64,000 bases of DNA from Albugo candida (taxonomy: Eukaryota; Oomycota; Peronosporomycetes; Albuginales; Albuginaceae). The notes below the pieces were generated by a model. That model had not been told where the DNA came from and did not search any database. It saw nothing but the letters and a program-made list of their open reading frames with translations. Shown here piece after piece: positions 52,103 to 61,674 of the stretch (its first letter is position 1; the number at the start of each line of letters is the position of its first letter). The translations under genes were made by a program, and so were the position numbers. The stretch lies in contig CAJNAR010000190.1 of NCBI GenBank assembly GCA_905220665.1, positions 1-64,000 on the forward strand. The letters are read 5' to 3'.

Positions 52103-55100
52103 ATGTCCGATTATGAATACTTGCAACAGCGAATCTCTTTGGACGTCGATCTGCTTGGAAGACGCATTACTGGCGTTGCTGAAATCATCATTGCACCTAA
52201 ATGCACCTCTACAAAAATAGTACGACTTCACGCTCGTCAATTGGACGTGTCTAAAGTCTTCATAAACGATGTCGAAACCACATTCACGCAATATGATTTC
52301 CTGAACGAGATCGTCGATGAGAACTACCGTGACGCGAATGCATTTGATCTTTTCTATCGAGGCTCTATCGTTGCATCCAAAGAAGGGGAACTGGCCATCG
52401 ATATTCCCAAACAGATTTCTCTCGATCCGGTCTCAGAATCAGAACAGTCCATCCAGCTGGAATCAGAATCAGGTAGTTACTGGAACACTGAAAGCCTTCC
52501 TTTAAGTACGAACGGACTTGTTGCCATTCGCATTCGAATCGAATATTCGATCACAAATCCCAAAGCCGGCGTGCGCTTCATCGTTCCAGATTCACAGAAT
52601 GCACTCCCTGCATCCATCTCCCCGCATCTGTACACCTTTAGCGGTCCATTTGGTGGTCTGTGCGACGGCGCAAGGACGTGGATGCCGTGCCGGGACACTC
52701 TCCGGGACACATGCACCTTCCGCTTGGAATTCACTGTACCACCATGGTGCTTAGTCATATGCAGTGGCTCACTGGTTGAACAGATTTTGATTCCGACGAC
52801 TTCAAAACGGGTTTTCCGATACGCTTTGGATATCAAAACGAGCTGTTCGTCGATTGGATTTGCAATTGGGCCTTTTCGCGTGTTTTCTCCATCGGAATCG
52901 ACGCCCCAAATGACACATTTCGCGTTACCACAAGCTTTTCCGGATGTGAGTTACTGCTGTGTCAAGCTCTCACACACCATGGAGTACCTTCAGCGGTACT
53001 TGAACGCATCGTACCCATTCAAAAGCTACCATCAGATCTTTGTGTATGATCCTCCCGAGCAACTTCAGTACTTTGCAGGCGCCTCCATCGTCGACCAACA
53101 GATTTTGCATTCGGCTCGGATTATCGATAGAGAGCTTCCATCACATTTGATTCAAGCGAAAGGACTCATTGGAAGCTGGATTTCCGGCTCTGTTGGGTTA
53201 CAAACGACCAAAGCAGCATGGGTCCTCGTTGGTGTCGTCGGATACATTCTCAACACATATGTGCGAGCAGCGTATGGCGAAGAGGAATTTGGGTATCGTA
53301 TCCAGCTCGCAATGGATGCGCTCACGACCATGGAACTGACGAGAGATGGAGCGTCCTTGTCGCTTTTATCCTCTGAAGTCGATGTGTATGCAGAATATGT
53401 GCCATCCGCATTGCCTTTTCTCGAGGTGAAAGCTCCGTTGGTGCTTCATATGATTGAGCAACGCGTTGGTCCTCAGCATCTCAATATCTCACTTCAGCGA
53501 GTCGTGGCAAGCACCGAAGATTTCGAAAGCGCTCCGTTCCAGCATGAGGTCACAAACAAAGACGCCAATGAGCCCAAAATTGATTCTCACGCACTTGTTG
53601 ATGGGAAGCCTAATGTCGATAAAGAAAGCGATCTGAGTGCCCAACAAAATGAGAAGAAGCGACACATTTGGATGAATGCTAATGAGCCGTTGACGACCTC
53701 TTCGTTTCTGAAAACTGTGAAAGCTATTGCTGGAGCCTCAGGCCAAGATCTGACGAAATCGTTTCTCAGTATGTGGATCGTGGATTCCGGCATGCCATTC
53801 TTCACTGTTGGGTACTGGTACAATCGAAAGCAGACACAAGCTGAACTCGTGGTGCAACAGGAAGTCCCTCCCGGTGGCAAGCTGTACACGGGCGCCATCA
53901 CCGTCACTATCGTTGAAGATACGAGCGAGTATACGTACCAGAAGCGTATTGAGAGCCGTAGACATAAATGGGACTTTCCATGTCACTCCAAAGTGCGAAA
54001 AAAACGTCGAAGACGTCAAGGCTTATCGGACCCTGACGAGTCGGTGTCGGTGAATGGACCTGGAATGGGATTGAATGACACACCAGTGTTCTGGGTCAAG
54101 ATCGATACGGGTCAGAACTGGCTTCGGCATATCGTGTTGCATCAGCCGGACTTTAACTGGATGGAGCAGCTGCTCTCGGACAAGAAGGTTGGATCGCGTG
54201 TGCACGCTGCCCGGGCTCTAGCGTTGTTCCATCGACCCCATGAGAAGCCAAATATCATGTCTTGTCGAGTATTGACAGAGTGTATGAGTGGATTGACAAC
54301 GCATTCTCGACGTCTCCGTGCGGAAGCAGCCTTATCACTGGGTGTCTGGCAATCGATTCACGCTCCTTTTACAGTCGCCAACACGTCTTTACCCATTTGG
54401 AAAGCCATGCACAACCTTTTTCGGATCTTTAAGGAGCATTTCTTTGACCGAAATACAGATATGCCATTGCCCAATTACTTTGTTCCTTCTGGCGGTAAAG
54501 TAATGCTCGAGTCTTTGGGAGCTCAACAAGCGTCTTTGTCCAGCAAACAAATCCAAATCCAAGACTACGCTGCTGGGGAGTACGAAATCAAGAAAACTGT
54601 TCCAAGAGCTTTGGCAATGATTCGAGCACAAAATGGGAAATCGCCACCTGAAATTGAGCATTTTCTCCTCCAATTGCTTTGTGAAAACGATAATTCGAAA
54701 AATTACGTGGAAATGGACGATCAATCTCAAGTGGCTGATGATTGTTTCTACATTGGAAGCATCGTATTATCCTTGTCGTTGCTCACCACACCCGTGGAAA
54801 ATAGACGTCCGAATTCCATGGGGAAGGCGGTTCACGATGACGATCTGGTAATCCAAGAGATTTTGAGGTACCTTCGGTATGACCAAGTACAGCCGAGTCA
54901 TGGGAAAATCATCACTGTTTGCTGCCTGGAAGCTTTGTGCAACTTGATTCTCGCCAAACGCTGTGATCAAAATGTGGTTGAGTTCTTTTCATTCGCTTCT
55001 CCCAAACATATTCCTCTGGTCCGTCGAGCAGCCATTGAAAGTATTCTTCGCTTATTCTTCTCTGAGGATCCCAACGGTCCTCAGCAGGAAGAAAGAACCA

Positions 55101-55843
55101 CATGGATCCCTGAGAATGACAAATTACGGCGTCCAGAGCTTCGATTAGAGTCGGTATATGGTGCCACAGCTGCTTTGTTGTGGGTCACTAGCTTTTTACG
55201 GATCGAAGAATCTCCAGGCCTCCGTTTATTCGCCGTCCAAGTGTGTCTCAATTGCATGCGTGGCTTTCCTCCTGCTTCTGGTATGTCGGTATTGGCGACA
55301 TGGGACCATAGCTACACGCTCAAAATCATGCACACGATCCAAATGAGTGATCCAACAGCATTTATCCTCCAAAGCCCTCAGACGGATGTGATCCAATCGC
55401 TCTTTATCCCGCCAGTGCTGAAGCAGCTTCGAGAAGATCGATCGGCGTCGCGTCTGATTGCCGAGCGTTTGTGGCATTTGATGAATGTGGAAACCGGTTT
55501 TGACCAAAGGTTACGTGTGGCTATATTGGTGATTTATCGAAAGATATGGGGTGATGCAACTTCCATTGCGGTGGCGCATACAGTGCAGGAGAAAGAAAAG
55601 AATTGGGCCGGTGGGTTTGAGAGCTTGCGTGTGATGATGGAAGAGATTCAAAATCGATCGAATGAGAGTTCTGGTGCGGGAAATTACTCTTCTGGTGGAA
55701 GAGGACGTGACGCAAGTTCGTATGCTGGTGTAGTGTGTGGAAGTGCGCAGAAAGATGGGATGATGGACGAAGAGAGCGGCGGAAAGCGATTGTTTATGAG
55801 CGCGCAAGTGAAAGAGAGAGTGAAAGGAAGCATTGGAAGTTGA
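52103..55843 (+). CDS. TAF2: TAF2, TFIID subunit with inactive M1 aminopeptidase fold
   Basis: Single exon, 1246 aa from the ATG at 52103; the frame is open back to 51950 but that overlaps the preceding stop codon. The N-terminal part matches TAF2: SLDVDLLGRRITGVAEIII, GARTWMPCRDTLRDTCTFRL, IGFAIGPFRVF and YFAGASIVDQQILH. The M1 zinc motif HExxH is absent at the expected place (IQAKGLIGSWISG), as in other TAF2 proteins, so it is structural, not a peptidase. The C-terminal half is helical. TAF2 contacts the initiator element and TAF8 in TFIID. The final 60 residues are Gly/Ser-rich and low in complexity. Confidence 0.93.
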   Translation: MSDYEYLQQRISLDVDLLGRRITGVAEIIIAPKCTSTKIVRLHARQLDVSKVFINDVETTFTQYDFLNEIVDENYRDANAFDLFYRGSIVASKEGELAIDIPKQISLDPVSESEQSIQLESESGSYWNTESLPLSTNGLVAIRIRIEYSITNPKAGVRFIVPDSQNALPASISPHLYTFSGPFGGLCDGARTWMPCRDTLRDTCTFRLEFTVPPWCLVICSGSLVEQILIPTTSKRVFRYALDIKTSCSSIGFAIGPFRVFSPSESTPQMTHFALPQAFPDVSYCCVKLSHTMEYLQRYLNASYPFKSYHQIFVYDPPEQLQYFAGASIVDQQILHSARIIDRELPSHLIQAKGLIGSWISGSVGLQTTKAAWVLVGVVGYILNTYVRAAYGEEEFGYRIQLAMDALTTMELTRDGASLSLLSSEVDVYAEYVPSALPFLEVKAPLVLHMIEQRVGPQHLNISLQRVVASTEDFESAPFQHEVTNKDANEPKIDSHALVDGKPNVDKESDLSAQQNEKKRHIWMNANEPLTTSSFLKTVKAIAGASGQDLTKSFLSMWIVDSGMPFFTVGYWYNRKQTQAELVVQQEVPPGGKLYTGAITVTIVEDTSEYTYQKRIESRRHKWDFPCHSKVRKKRRRRQGLSDPDESVSVNGPGMGLNDTPVFWVKIDTGQNWLRHIVLHQPDFNWMEQLLSDKKVGSRVHAARALALFHRPHEKPNIMSCRVLTECMSGLTTHSRRLRAEAALSLGVWQSIHAPFTVANTSLPIWKAMHNLFRIFKEHFFDRNTDMPLPNYFVPSGGKVMLESLGAQQASLSSKQIQIQDYAAGEYEIKKTVPRALAMIRAQNGKSPPEIEHFLLQLLCENDNSKNYVEMDDQSQVADDCFYIGSIVLSLSLLTTPVENRRPNSMGKAVHDDDLVIQEILRYLRYDQVQPSHGKIITVCCLEALCNLILAKRCDQNVVEFFSFASPKHIPLVRRAAIESILRLFFSEDPNGPQQEERTTWIPENDKLRRPELRLESVYGATAALLWVTSFLRIEESPGLRLFAVQVCLNCMRGFPPASGMSVLATWDHSYTLKIMHTIQMSDPTAFILQSPQTDVIQSLFIPPVLKQLREDRSASRLIAERLWHLMNVETGFDQRLRVAILVIYRKIWGDATSIAVAHTVQEKEKNWAGGFESLRVMMEEIQNRSNESSGAGNYSSGGRGRDASSYAGVVCGSAQKDGMMDEESGGKRLFMSAQVKERVKGSIGS

Positions 55844-56035
55844 AGGAGATATCCTGTAGGCGTTGATATACTCTATATTATGATATTGGACTTGAATGGT
55901 AGTATTAGATTCTGAGAGCTACTGGGCGCTTATTTCTGTAATTGTTATTTCGAAATGCAATGACCGTGTCAAGTATAATAGTAGACTCTATTGAGTCGAT
56001 GAAAATCCGCATCCCGATAATTATCTTCCGATCGG

Positions 56036-58327
56036 ATGACTATATTGCCCGCTTATAACGTCGAAAATGTTGATGAACAAGTCGTAATATTGCGAGAGAA
56101 CGCTAAATCTTTAGATAATGATCATCAGGTAGTACGTAAAGATACTGAGGAGCGCAGAAAACTCTCTCTGCCGAGCGCTTCGACTCTCAACACTTTGACC
56201 GATCCCGCCAAAGAAAAGTCCTCTGGATTGCGAGACCGTGAAACTATCCCAATACCACCTCTTTCGCACTCAAAATCCATACAAGAAGCCGTGATGCGCA
56301 AACTGAGCTTTAGTTCGACGGAAAGCATCTTTTCTGACGAGTCAAAAGTCCAGGTATGTGACCACTCTCCTTGGACGCTACAAAACGCTAATCTACATCC
56401 AAGGTCGTCATTCGAATCCGTCCACTGTGCATACCATCAGCGAATGGAAATGAAATCGATACGGAATGCTATCGACTTGTATCCAAGACATCTCTGATCG
56501 TTCAACCGCCTAAAGCAAGTCACCCCGGCCTTGTTGAAATGTCCTCTGAATGTAATGCGATTCTCTGTAGACTTCTCAAGCGTATCGATCGACGGGCACC
56601 GCAAGTGCGTTTGAATTCACTCGTATCTTTGCTCCATCAACAGCCCAGCCCGAATTGTTTGAAGATACAACCAAACCGATACTAAAGCTTGCTTTCCAGG
56701 GGCAAAACGGTCTCATTTTCGCTTACGGAGTCACCAATTCTGGAAAAACATACACGATCACTGGAACGGATGAGAATCCTGGTCTTCTTCCACGATCCCT
56801 TGAATTCATTTTCGATCAAATCAGGCTCAGAAGACGGGTATCGACTGATTCCAAATTGGAGTATCACGTTACTGCTTCATATCTTGAGGTGTACAATGAA
56901 TGCGTGTACGACTTGCTGATTCCAATACCGTCGAGACGGAAGAGACGATCTCTTCGATTGTCTGACCGTGATGGTAAGGTACACGTTCAAGGATTACTTG
57001 AGAAGAGAATACATTCGTTCAGTGAAGCCAACGACTTGTTAGTGATGGGAAAACGTAACAAACAAGTCGCCGAGACGAACTGTAATTCCGACTCCAGTCG
57101 AGGTCACTGCGTCTTCACCATCACACTTCATCGAAATGACTCCACATTGGTGAAATCAAAGCTTTGGAGCAAGATTTCCATAGTTGACCTAGCTGGATCA
57201 GAGCGTGGCACCAAAACCGGAGCCACGGGAATTCGTCTGCAGGAAGCCACTAAAATCAATGGCTCACTGATGAATCTGATGAACTGCTTTGAGACATTAC
57301 GGTGGAACCAGCAGCACCCAAGTCATTTGCAGAAAATTGTCCCATTTCGACAATCGAAATTAACTAAAGTACGTGTCTTTCTTCCTCTATCTGATTCTTC
57401 TGATTCTTCTGATTCCGTAGCTTTTTCAAGAAAGCTTTGTCGGTCGTGATTCTGGGCCTCTGGTTATGATTGTCGCTGTGAATCCTTCGATCCAAGAATT
57501 TGATGAGACTTTGCGGACACTCAAATACAGCGCTGTAGCTCGAGAACTCGTTCGATCCAAGCAAAATGCATCGCCCCCAAAGAAGTTGAAGCTTGCATAC
57601 AATTTGGATGGGCGATTACGTAAACGATGTCGTGTTGCACCTGTGAGAACGGTGGTCTCACTTCCAAAAGCTGATGCGATCGAAGAGCGGAAAGAGAATA
57701 ACACGAATCTAGCTCAGGAATCGGTGCTCCGAAACGCTTCTTCTGAAGAATTGGCACCTATTGAAGCTGCGAAACAACTCCATCCAGATTCTCATGATAC
57801 GAGACAGCCAAAGCGACGAAAAGATGCGGAAACTCAAACGACTGAGAGCTTTCCTTTCGGAATGGAAAATGTAAGCCATTTGAATGGATTTTGACCAATT
57901 GTATTAAAGTATTGTGTAGCTCGACCTGGAAGAATGTAATCGCACACTAAGAAAACGAATTGCTGAACTTGAAGCGGAAAGTTTGCAACTTGAGGTTGAT
58001 ATACGTCAAGAGGTAGCGTCTGAAATGGCGCAGCAATTACGACAATTCAAAGAGCAATTCAAAAACCAATTCGAAAAGCAGCATTGCGCCGACAAAAAGA
58101 ATTCCGGAACGTGTGCTGACCAGGCTATAGAATGTGAGAGTTTGAGTGACGCGGTGGATTCTGATGGCGCAAAGGCTCCGTCAAGCGTGTTTCGTCTTCG
58201 AAATCAGCTTCAGGAATGCGAAGAAGAAATGCAGAGAATGCAGACTCGACACAAAGAAGAGCTTATCGAGTCAGTACGCAAATCCAAGCATCGCAAGAGC
58301 TTGCGATTGCGGCGAATGTTACTCTGA
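56036..58327 (+). CDS. Kinesin-6 (KIF20/KIF23-like) motor protein
   Basis: Proposed exons 56036-56353, 56404-56532, 56571-57368, 57421-57870 and 57920-58327 give 700 aa. The motor begins VVIRIRPL, with P-loop GVTNSGKTYT near 202, switch I NSDSSRGHCVFTI and switch II DLAGSERG. GVTNSGKT is typical of kinesin-6, which works in cytokinesis at the central spindle. The insert before the motor core is rich in Ser/Lys. The stalk has a coiled coil (ECNRTLRKRIAELEAE and after). Intron 2 is only 38 nt, and its donor (GTTGAA) is the least certain junction. Intron 3 contains three copies of a 9-mer. The C-terminus (KSLRLRRMLL) is basic. Confidence 0.85.
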
Positions 58328-58647
58328 CGGATTTGATTGCGTGCAACACACTATTTGGCGTACTTTTCGCTTTTCTGCCAATTGGAAAGACTTTCTGACT
58401 GCAGACGAAAAGTCATTCTGGGCGTGCACCTTAATTAACGATCTTATTGTACAGAACAACAGTCTGTAAGTTTGCCACCTTCCAGATTGAATTTACCTCG
58501 ACGAAATAAACGCTGGCCCATGCACAAACAACGCTCTAAACTCTCTAACAATTAATACCCCGTCTAATATAATACAAGGTTCCGTTGACTAGCACCACGC
58601 TAGCTATCCGATATCGAATACAATAACCTTCCACTTTGTGATTTCAC

Positions 58648-60192
58648 ATGTCATCTCACAACGATAACTGCAATCAACGCGAAATGGAAATTCCTCCACT
58701 CTCACAACAAAACATCGAAAGCGCCGTCACTGAGCTGCGTCACCACTTTGATTCCGGTGCTACTCGCAATGATTTCCATCTCCGTGAAACCCTCCTCCAT
58801 CAGCTACAAACCCTCTTAATCGAAGGACAACGACTGCTCGAGAGCGCACTATTCAAAGATCTTCACAAACACTCTTCTGAATATTATTTAACTGAAATGC
58901 AAGGTGTGTTACTTGAAATCCAAAATCATATCCGAAATTTCAGAAAATGGGCACAACCGAAATGGAAATGTACAAATGTACTCAATCTCCCAGCTTCTTC
59001 GTACGTGCGCCCGGAGCCATTTGGCGTCGTCTGCATCATTGGATCATGGAACTTTCCCGTCTACCTGCTTCTGATGCCATTGGTTGGCGCTATAAGCAGC
59101 GGAAATTGCACACTTTTGCGGCTTCCGGACGACGACACCTGCACCCACACGATCGCGGCTTTGATCCATTTATTCGACAAGTATGTGGACACCAGGTACG
59201 TCCAAGTGGTTCATGGTGGAATTGAGGAGACAAAGACCGTGTTAAAGCAGAAATTCGATCTGATTCTGGGCACTGGAAGCGAGCATCTTGGTCGGATTGT
59301 GTCGCGTGCGGCCGCAGAACACTTGACGCCTGTGATTTTGGAGCTTGGAGGCAAATCACCATGTGTCGTCGATGAGACCGCAGAGATCGATTTGGCAGCA
59401 CGAAGAATCGTATGGGGAGCATTCTTGAATGCTGGTCAATTGTGTCTCCGTCCGGATTATCTCCTGGTGGATAAGCGAGTCGGAGAGCAGTTGATGGAAG
59501 CGATTGCAAAGTGTATCAAACAGTATTTCGGCGCGGATCCTTTGCAGAGCGACAGCTATGGCCGTGTGATCCATAAACGCTCGTTTGATCGACTTCAATC
59601 GATTTTGGAGAAAGACGGTACATTTGTGAGTTATGGAGGGAAGATGAACGCTGAGAAATTGTACATTTCGCCGACGGTGCTTGATTACAAAAGCGATCTT
59701 CTCCATTTCGAACGAAGCAGTGCGATGGAAAAAGAGCTGTTCGGACCAATTTTGCCGGTTTTCTATTACGACAGCCTCGAACAAGTGTACATGCTGATCC
59801 AAAATCGACCCAAACCATTGACAATGTCATTTTTCAGCAACAACAAAGATCGTCAACGCGACTTTCTCTCAAAAACATCGTCTGGAAGCTGTTGTTTCAA
59901 CGACGTATCGGTGCAAGTGCTGAATCTCAACCTTCCATTAGGAGGCGTTGGGAATTCCGGCTCGGGAATGTACCACGGCCGGTACTCGTTCGATTCCTTC
60001 AGTCACCATCGCGCCATTCTGTACAAATCGACTTGGTTGGATCTCCCTGTTCGATATCCGCCATACACAGAGGATAAGAAACGAACGCTGCATTTCCTCG
60101 TCCAAGTCGCTCAATTGCATGCATGGAAGCCCGTCCTAGCGACATTTCTCAGTGTAATTGCTGTGTGCACGGCAATGTACTTTGGCGCTTAA
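58648..60192 (+). CDS. ALDH3-type fatty aldehyde dehydrogenase, C-terminal membrane anchor
   Basis: Single exon, 514 aa, ATG at 58648. Catalytic residues are E232 in ILELGGKSP and C266 in NAGQLCLRPDY; PEPFGVVCIIGSWNFPVYL and GNSGSGMYHG are ALDH3 hallmarks. The last 20 residues (VLATFLSVIAVCTAMYFGA) form a hydrophobic anchor, as in human ALDH3A2 of the ER and peroxisome. It would oxidise long-chain aldehydes from lipid breakdown to fatty acids. Its stop is 24 bp from the stop of the convergent coiled-coil gene. Confidence 0.95.
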   Translation: MSSHNDNCNQREMEIPPLSQQNIESAVTELRHHFDSGATRNDFHLRETLLHQLQTLLIEGQRLLESALFKDLHKHSSEYYLTEMQGVLLEIQNHIRNFRKWAQPKWKCTNVLNLPASSYVRPEPFGVVCIIGSWNFPVYLLLMPLVGAISSGNCTLLRLPDDDTCTHTIAALIHLFDKYVDTRYVQVVHGGIEETKTVLKQKFDLILGTGSEHLGRIVSRAAAEHLTPVILELGGKSPCVVDETAEIDLAARRIVWGAFLNAGQLCLRPDYLLVDKRVGEQLMEAIAKCIKQYFGADPLQSDSYGRVIHKRSFDRLQSILEKDGTFVSYGGKMNAEKLYISPTVLDYKSDLLHFERSSAMEKELFGPILPVFYYDSLEQVYMLIQNRPKPLTMSFFSNNKDRQRDFLSKTSSGSCCFNDVSVQVLNLNLPLGGVGNSGSGMYHGRYSFDSFSHHRAILYKSTWLDLPVRYPPYTEDKKRTLHFLVQVAQLHAWKPVLATFLSVIAVCTAMYFGA

Positions 60193-60216
60193 GTCGTTCT
60201 AATCGTAATGGGATCT

Positions 60217-61644
60217 TTACTTTTCTCGTTGCAAGCTCTTCTCAGCAAATCGACAAAGCTCCTTGTGCGTCCATACGCGTTCCGAATCATCGTTTGTCGA
60301 CACTGGAGGCAGTCTACACGCCTTCGCCTTGCTACTTGGCTTGACAACGACACCGTCACGATCGTCTGTAAAGGTTGGTATCTCCAATTGGATCACAGTC
60401 GATGGATCCGATGACAAATGAGCGAGTCGTTTGCCGACAGGTACGTAATGAGTTTTCTCTTTCGAATTCGATCGTTGTGCTTGAACCAATGCGCTTATAA
60501 ACACCTCAATGGCCTGAAGGTATTCAAAGACATTATGGTTTGTGATTTCCTGCCCGAATTTCAAATAAAGTCGTGCATCCTCCGACTTGCCGATATTCTC
60601 TTCCGAGCTCATACTGCCCGCATGAAGGAGAAGCGTGTAGATGGAATGGATCGATGCCTTCACTCGTGTCAATTGTCCGTTCCATTGACACTGTTCCGCG
60701 TCAATCGCTCGCTGTTTGATGTCTTCCTCGCGAATGCGTTCGTCCATTTGTGCACGCGAGTGCTTAGGATCACATCGAGCGTTCGATTCGGCTTTGGACA
60801 TATCAATGGCTCGTTCCATTTCTTCACATTGGCGATGCACACGTATTTGCTCATGCTGCAAGTCTTCGATCCGTTGGAATCGCTTGAAATTCGCATCTTC
60901 TTTCTCCAGCAGCGTTTGTATCAGCTTTTCCATTTTCTCAAGTCGCACGCTCCGAATGGATTCCACCCAAACTTCCAAAGCAGTTGCCATTTGATGCTTT
61001 TGTACGTCACGATTATGGACAGAAGCTTTACTTTTTCGCACGGACGATATCGCTGGAACGTTCGGATACGCTTTCATCTCATTCCATTGCGTCATTTCGT
61101 CTGCAAATTGGATTTCCTCATTCTCCACACGCACTTGCAACGCTTCCATCTGATGCTCGACGCATTCCTTTGCTTGAAAATGTATCGCAAGCTCACGTTT
61201 CCAACTCGAAAGCTTATGGAAACACTCTGTCGCCTCACGCTCCATTTTGGAATACTCGGCGTCAGAAATGCTTCGTTCGCGTTGAAATCGATCCAATTGG
61301 ACGCACAAATGCGCGTTCACGGCATCCGTCTCATTCCGCTTCACCAATGCGACTTCCAAGCGATTCTCAAGCGATAACGTCCGCGAATACGCACATTGTG
61401 GTCTTTGAATGCGATTCCTTTCCAATTCCGAGCGCGTTTTATGTATTTGCATTTCCAATTGTTTCCTATTCATTTGACTTTTCACGAGTTTCTGTGTGTA
61501 GAAACTCATCTGTTTATGGATCAAATCGATATGACGCAACAGCTGGACGCCTTCTTTGACGTCGCGCGTGTCACGTTCGATCATTTCCTTCAGCTTTCGA
61601 CTCTGTTGACGTATTTCCGCTCCATTACGTTCGTCCTTCCGCAT
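60217..61644 (-). CDS. Coiled-coil protein, possible outer dynein arm docking subunit (ODAD1/CCDC63-like)
   Basis: Single exon, 475 aa, ATG at 61644. It is almost entirely coiled coil from about 10 to 330, with a shorter globular end (KFGQEITNHNVFEYLQAIE). The N-terminal helix (KLKEMIERDTRDVKEGVQLL) and lengths of segments resemble ODAD1/CCDC63 or CCDC151 proteins that dock axonemal outer dynein arms, but coiled coils are easily confused. The LSLENRLEVALVKRNE stretch is consistent. IFT25 and MYCBP elsewhere in the window support a flagellate organism. It starts 30 bp after the stop of the UBR gene on the same strand. Confidence 0.6.
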   Translation of the reverse strand: MRKDERNGAEIRQQSRKLKEMIERDTRDVKEGVQLLRHIDLIHKQMSFYTQKLVKSQMNRKQLEMQIHKTRSELERNRIQRPQCAYSRTLSLENRLEVALVKRNETDAVNAHLCVQLDRFQRERSISDAEYSKMEREATECFHKLSSWKRELAIHFQAKECVEHQMEALQVRVENEEIQFADEMTQWNEMKAYPNVPAISSVRKSKASVHNRDVQKHQMATALEVWVESIRSVRLEKMEKLIQTLLEKEDANFKRFQRIEDLQHEQIRVHRQCEEMERAIDMSKAESNARCDPKHSRAQMDERIREEDIKQRAIDAEQCQWNGQLTRVKASIHSIYTLLLHAGSMSSEENIGKSEDARLYLKFGQEITNHNVFEYLQAIEVFISALVQAQRSNSKEKTHYVPVGKRLAHLSSDPSTVIQLEIPTFTDDRDGVVVKPSSKAKACRLPPVSTNDDSERVWTHKELCRFAEKSLQREK

Positions 61645-61674
61645 CGCTATTTTTGGAGCGTGTACGTCACAAAG

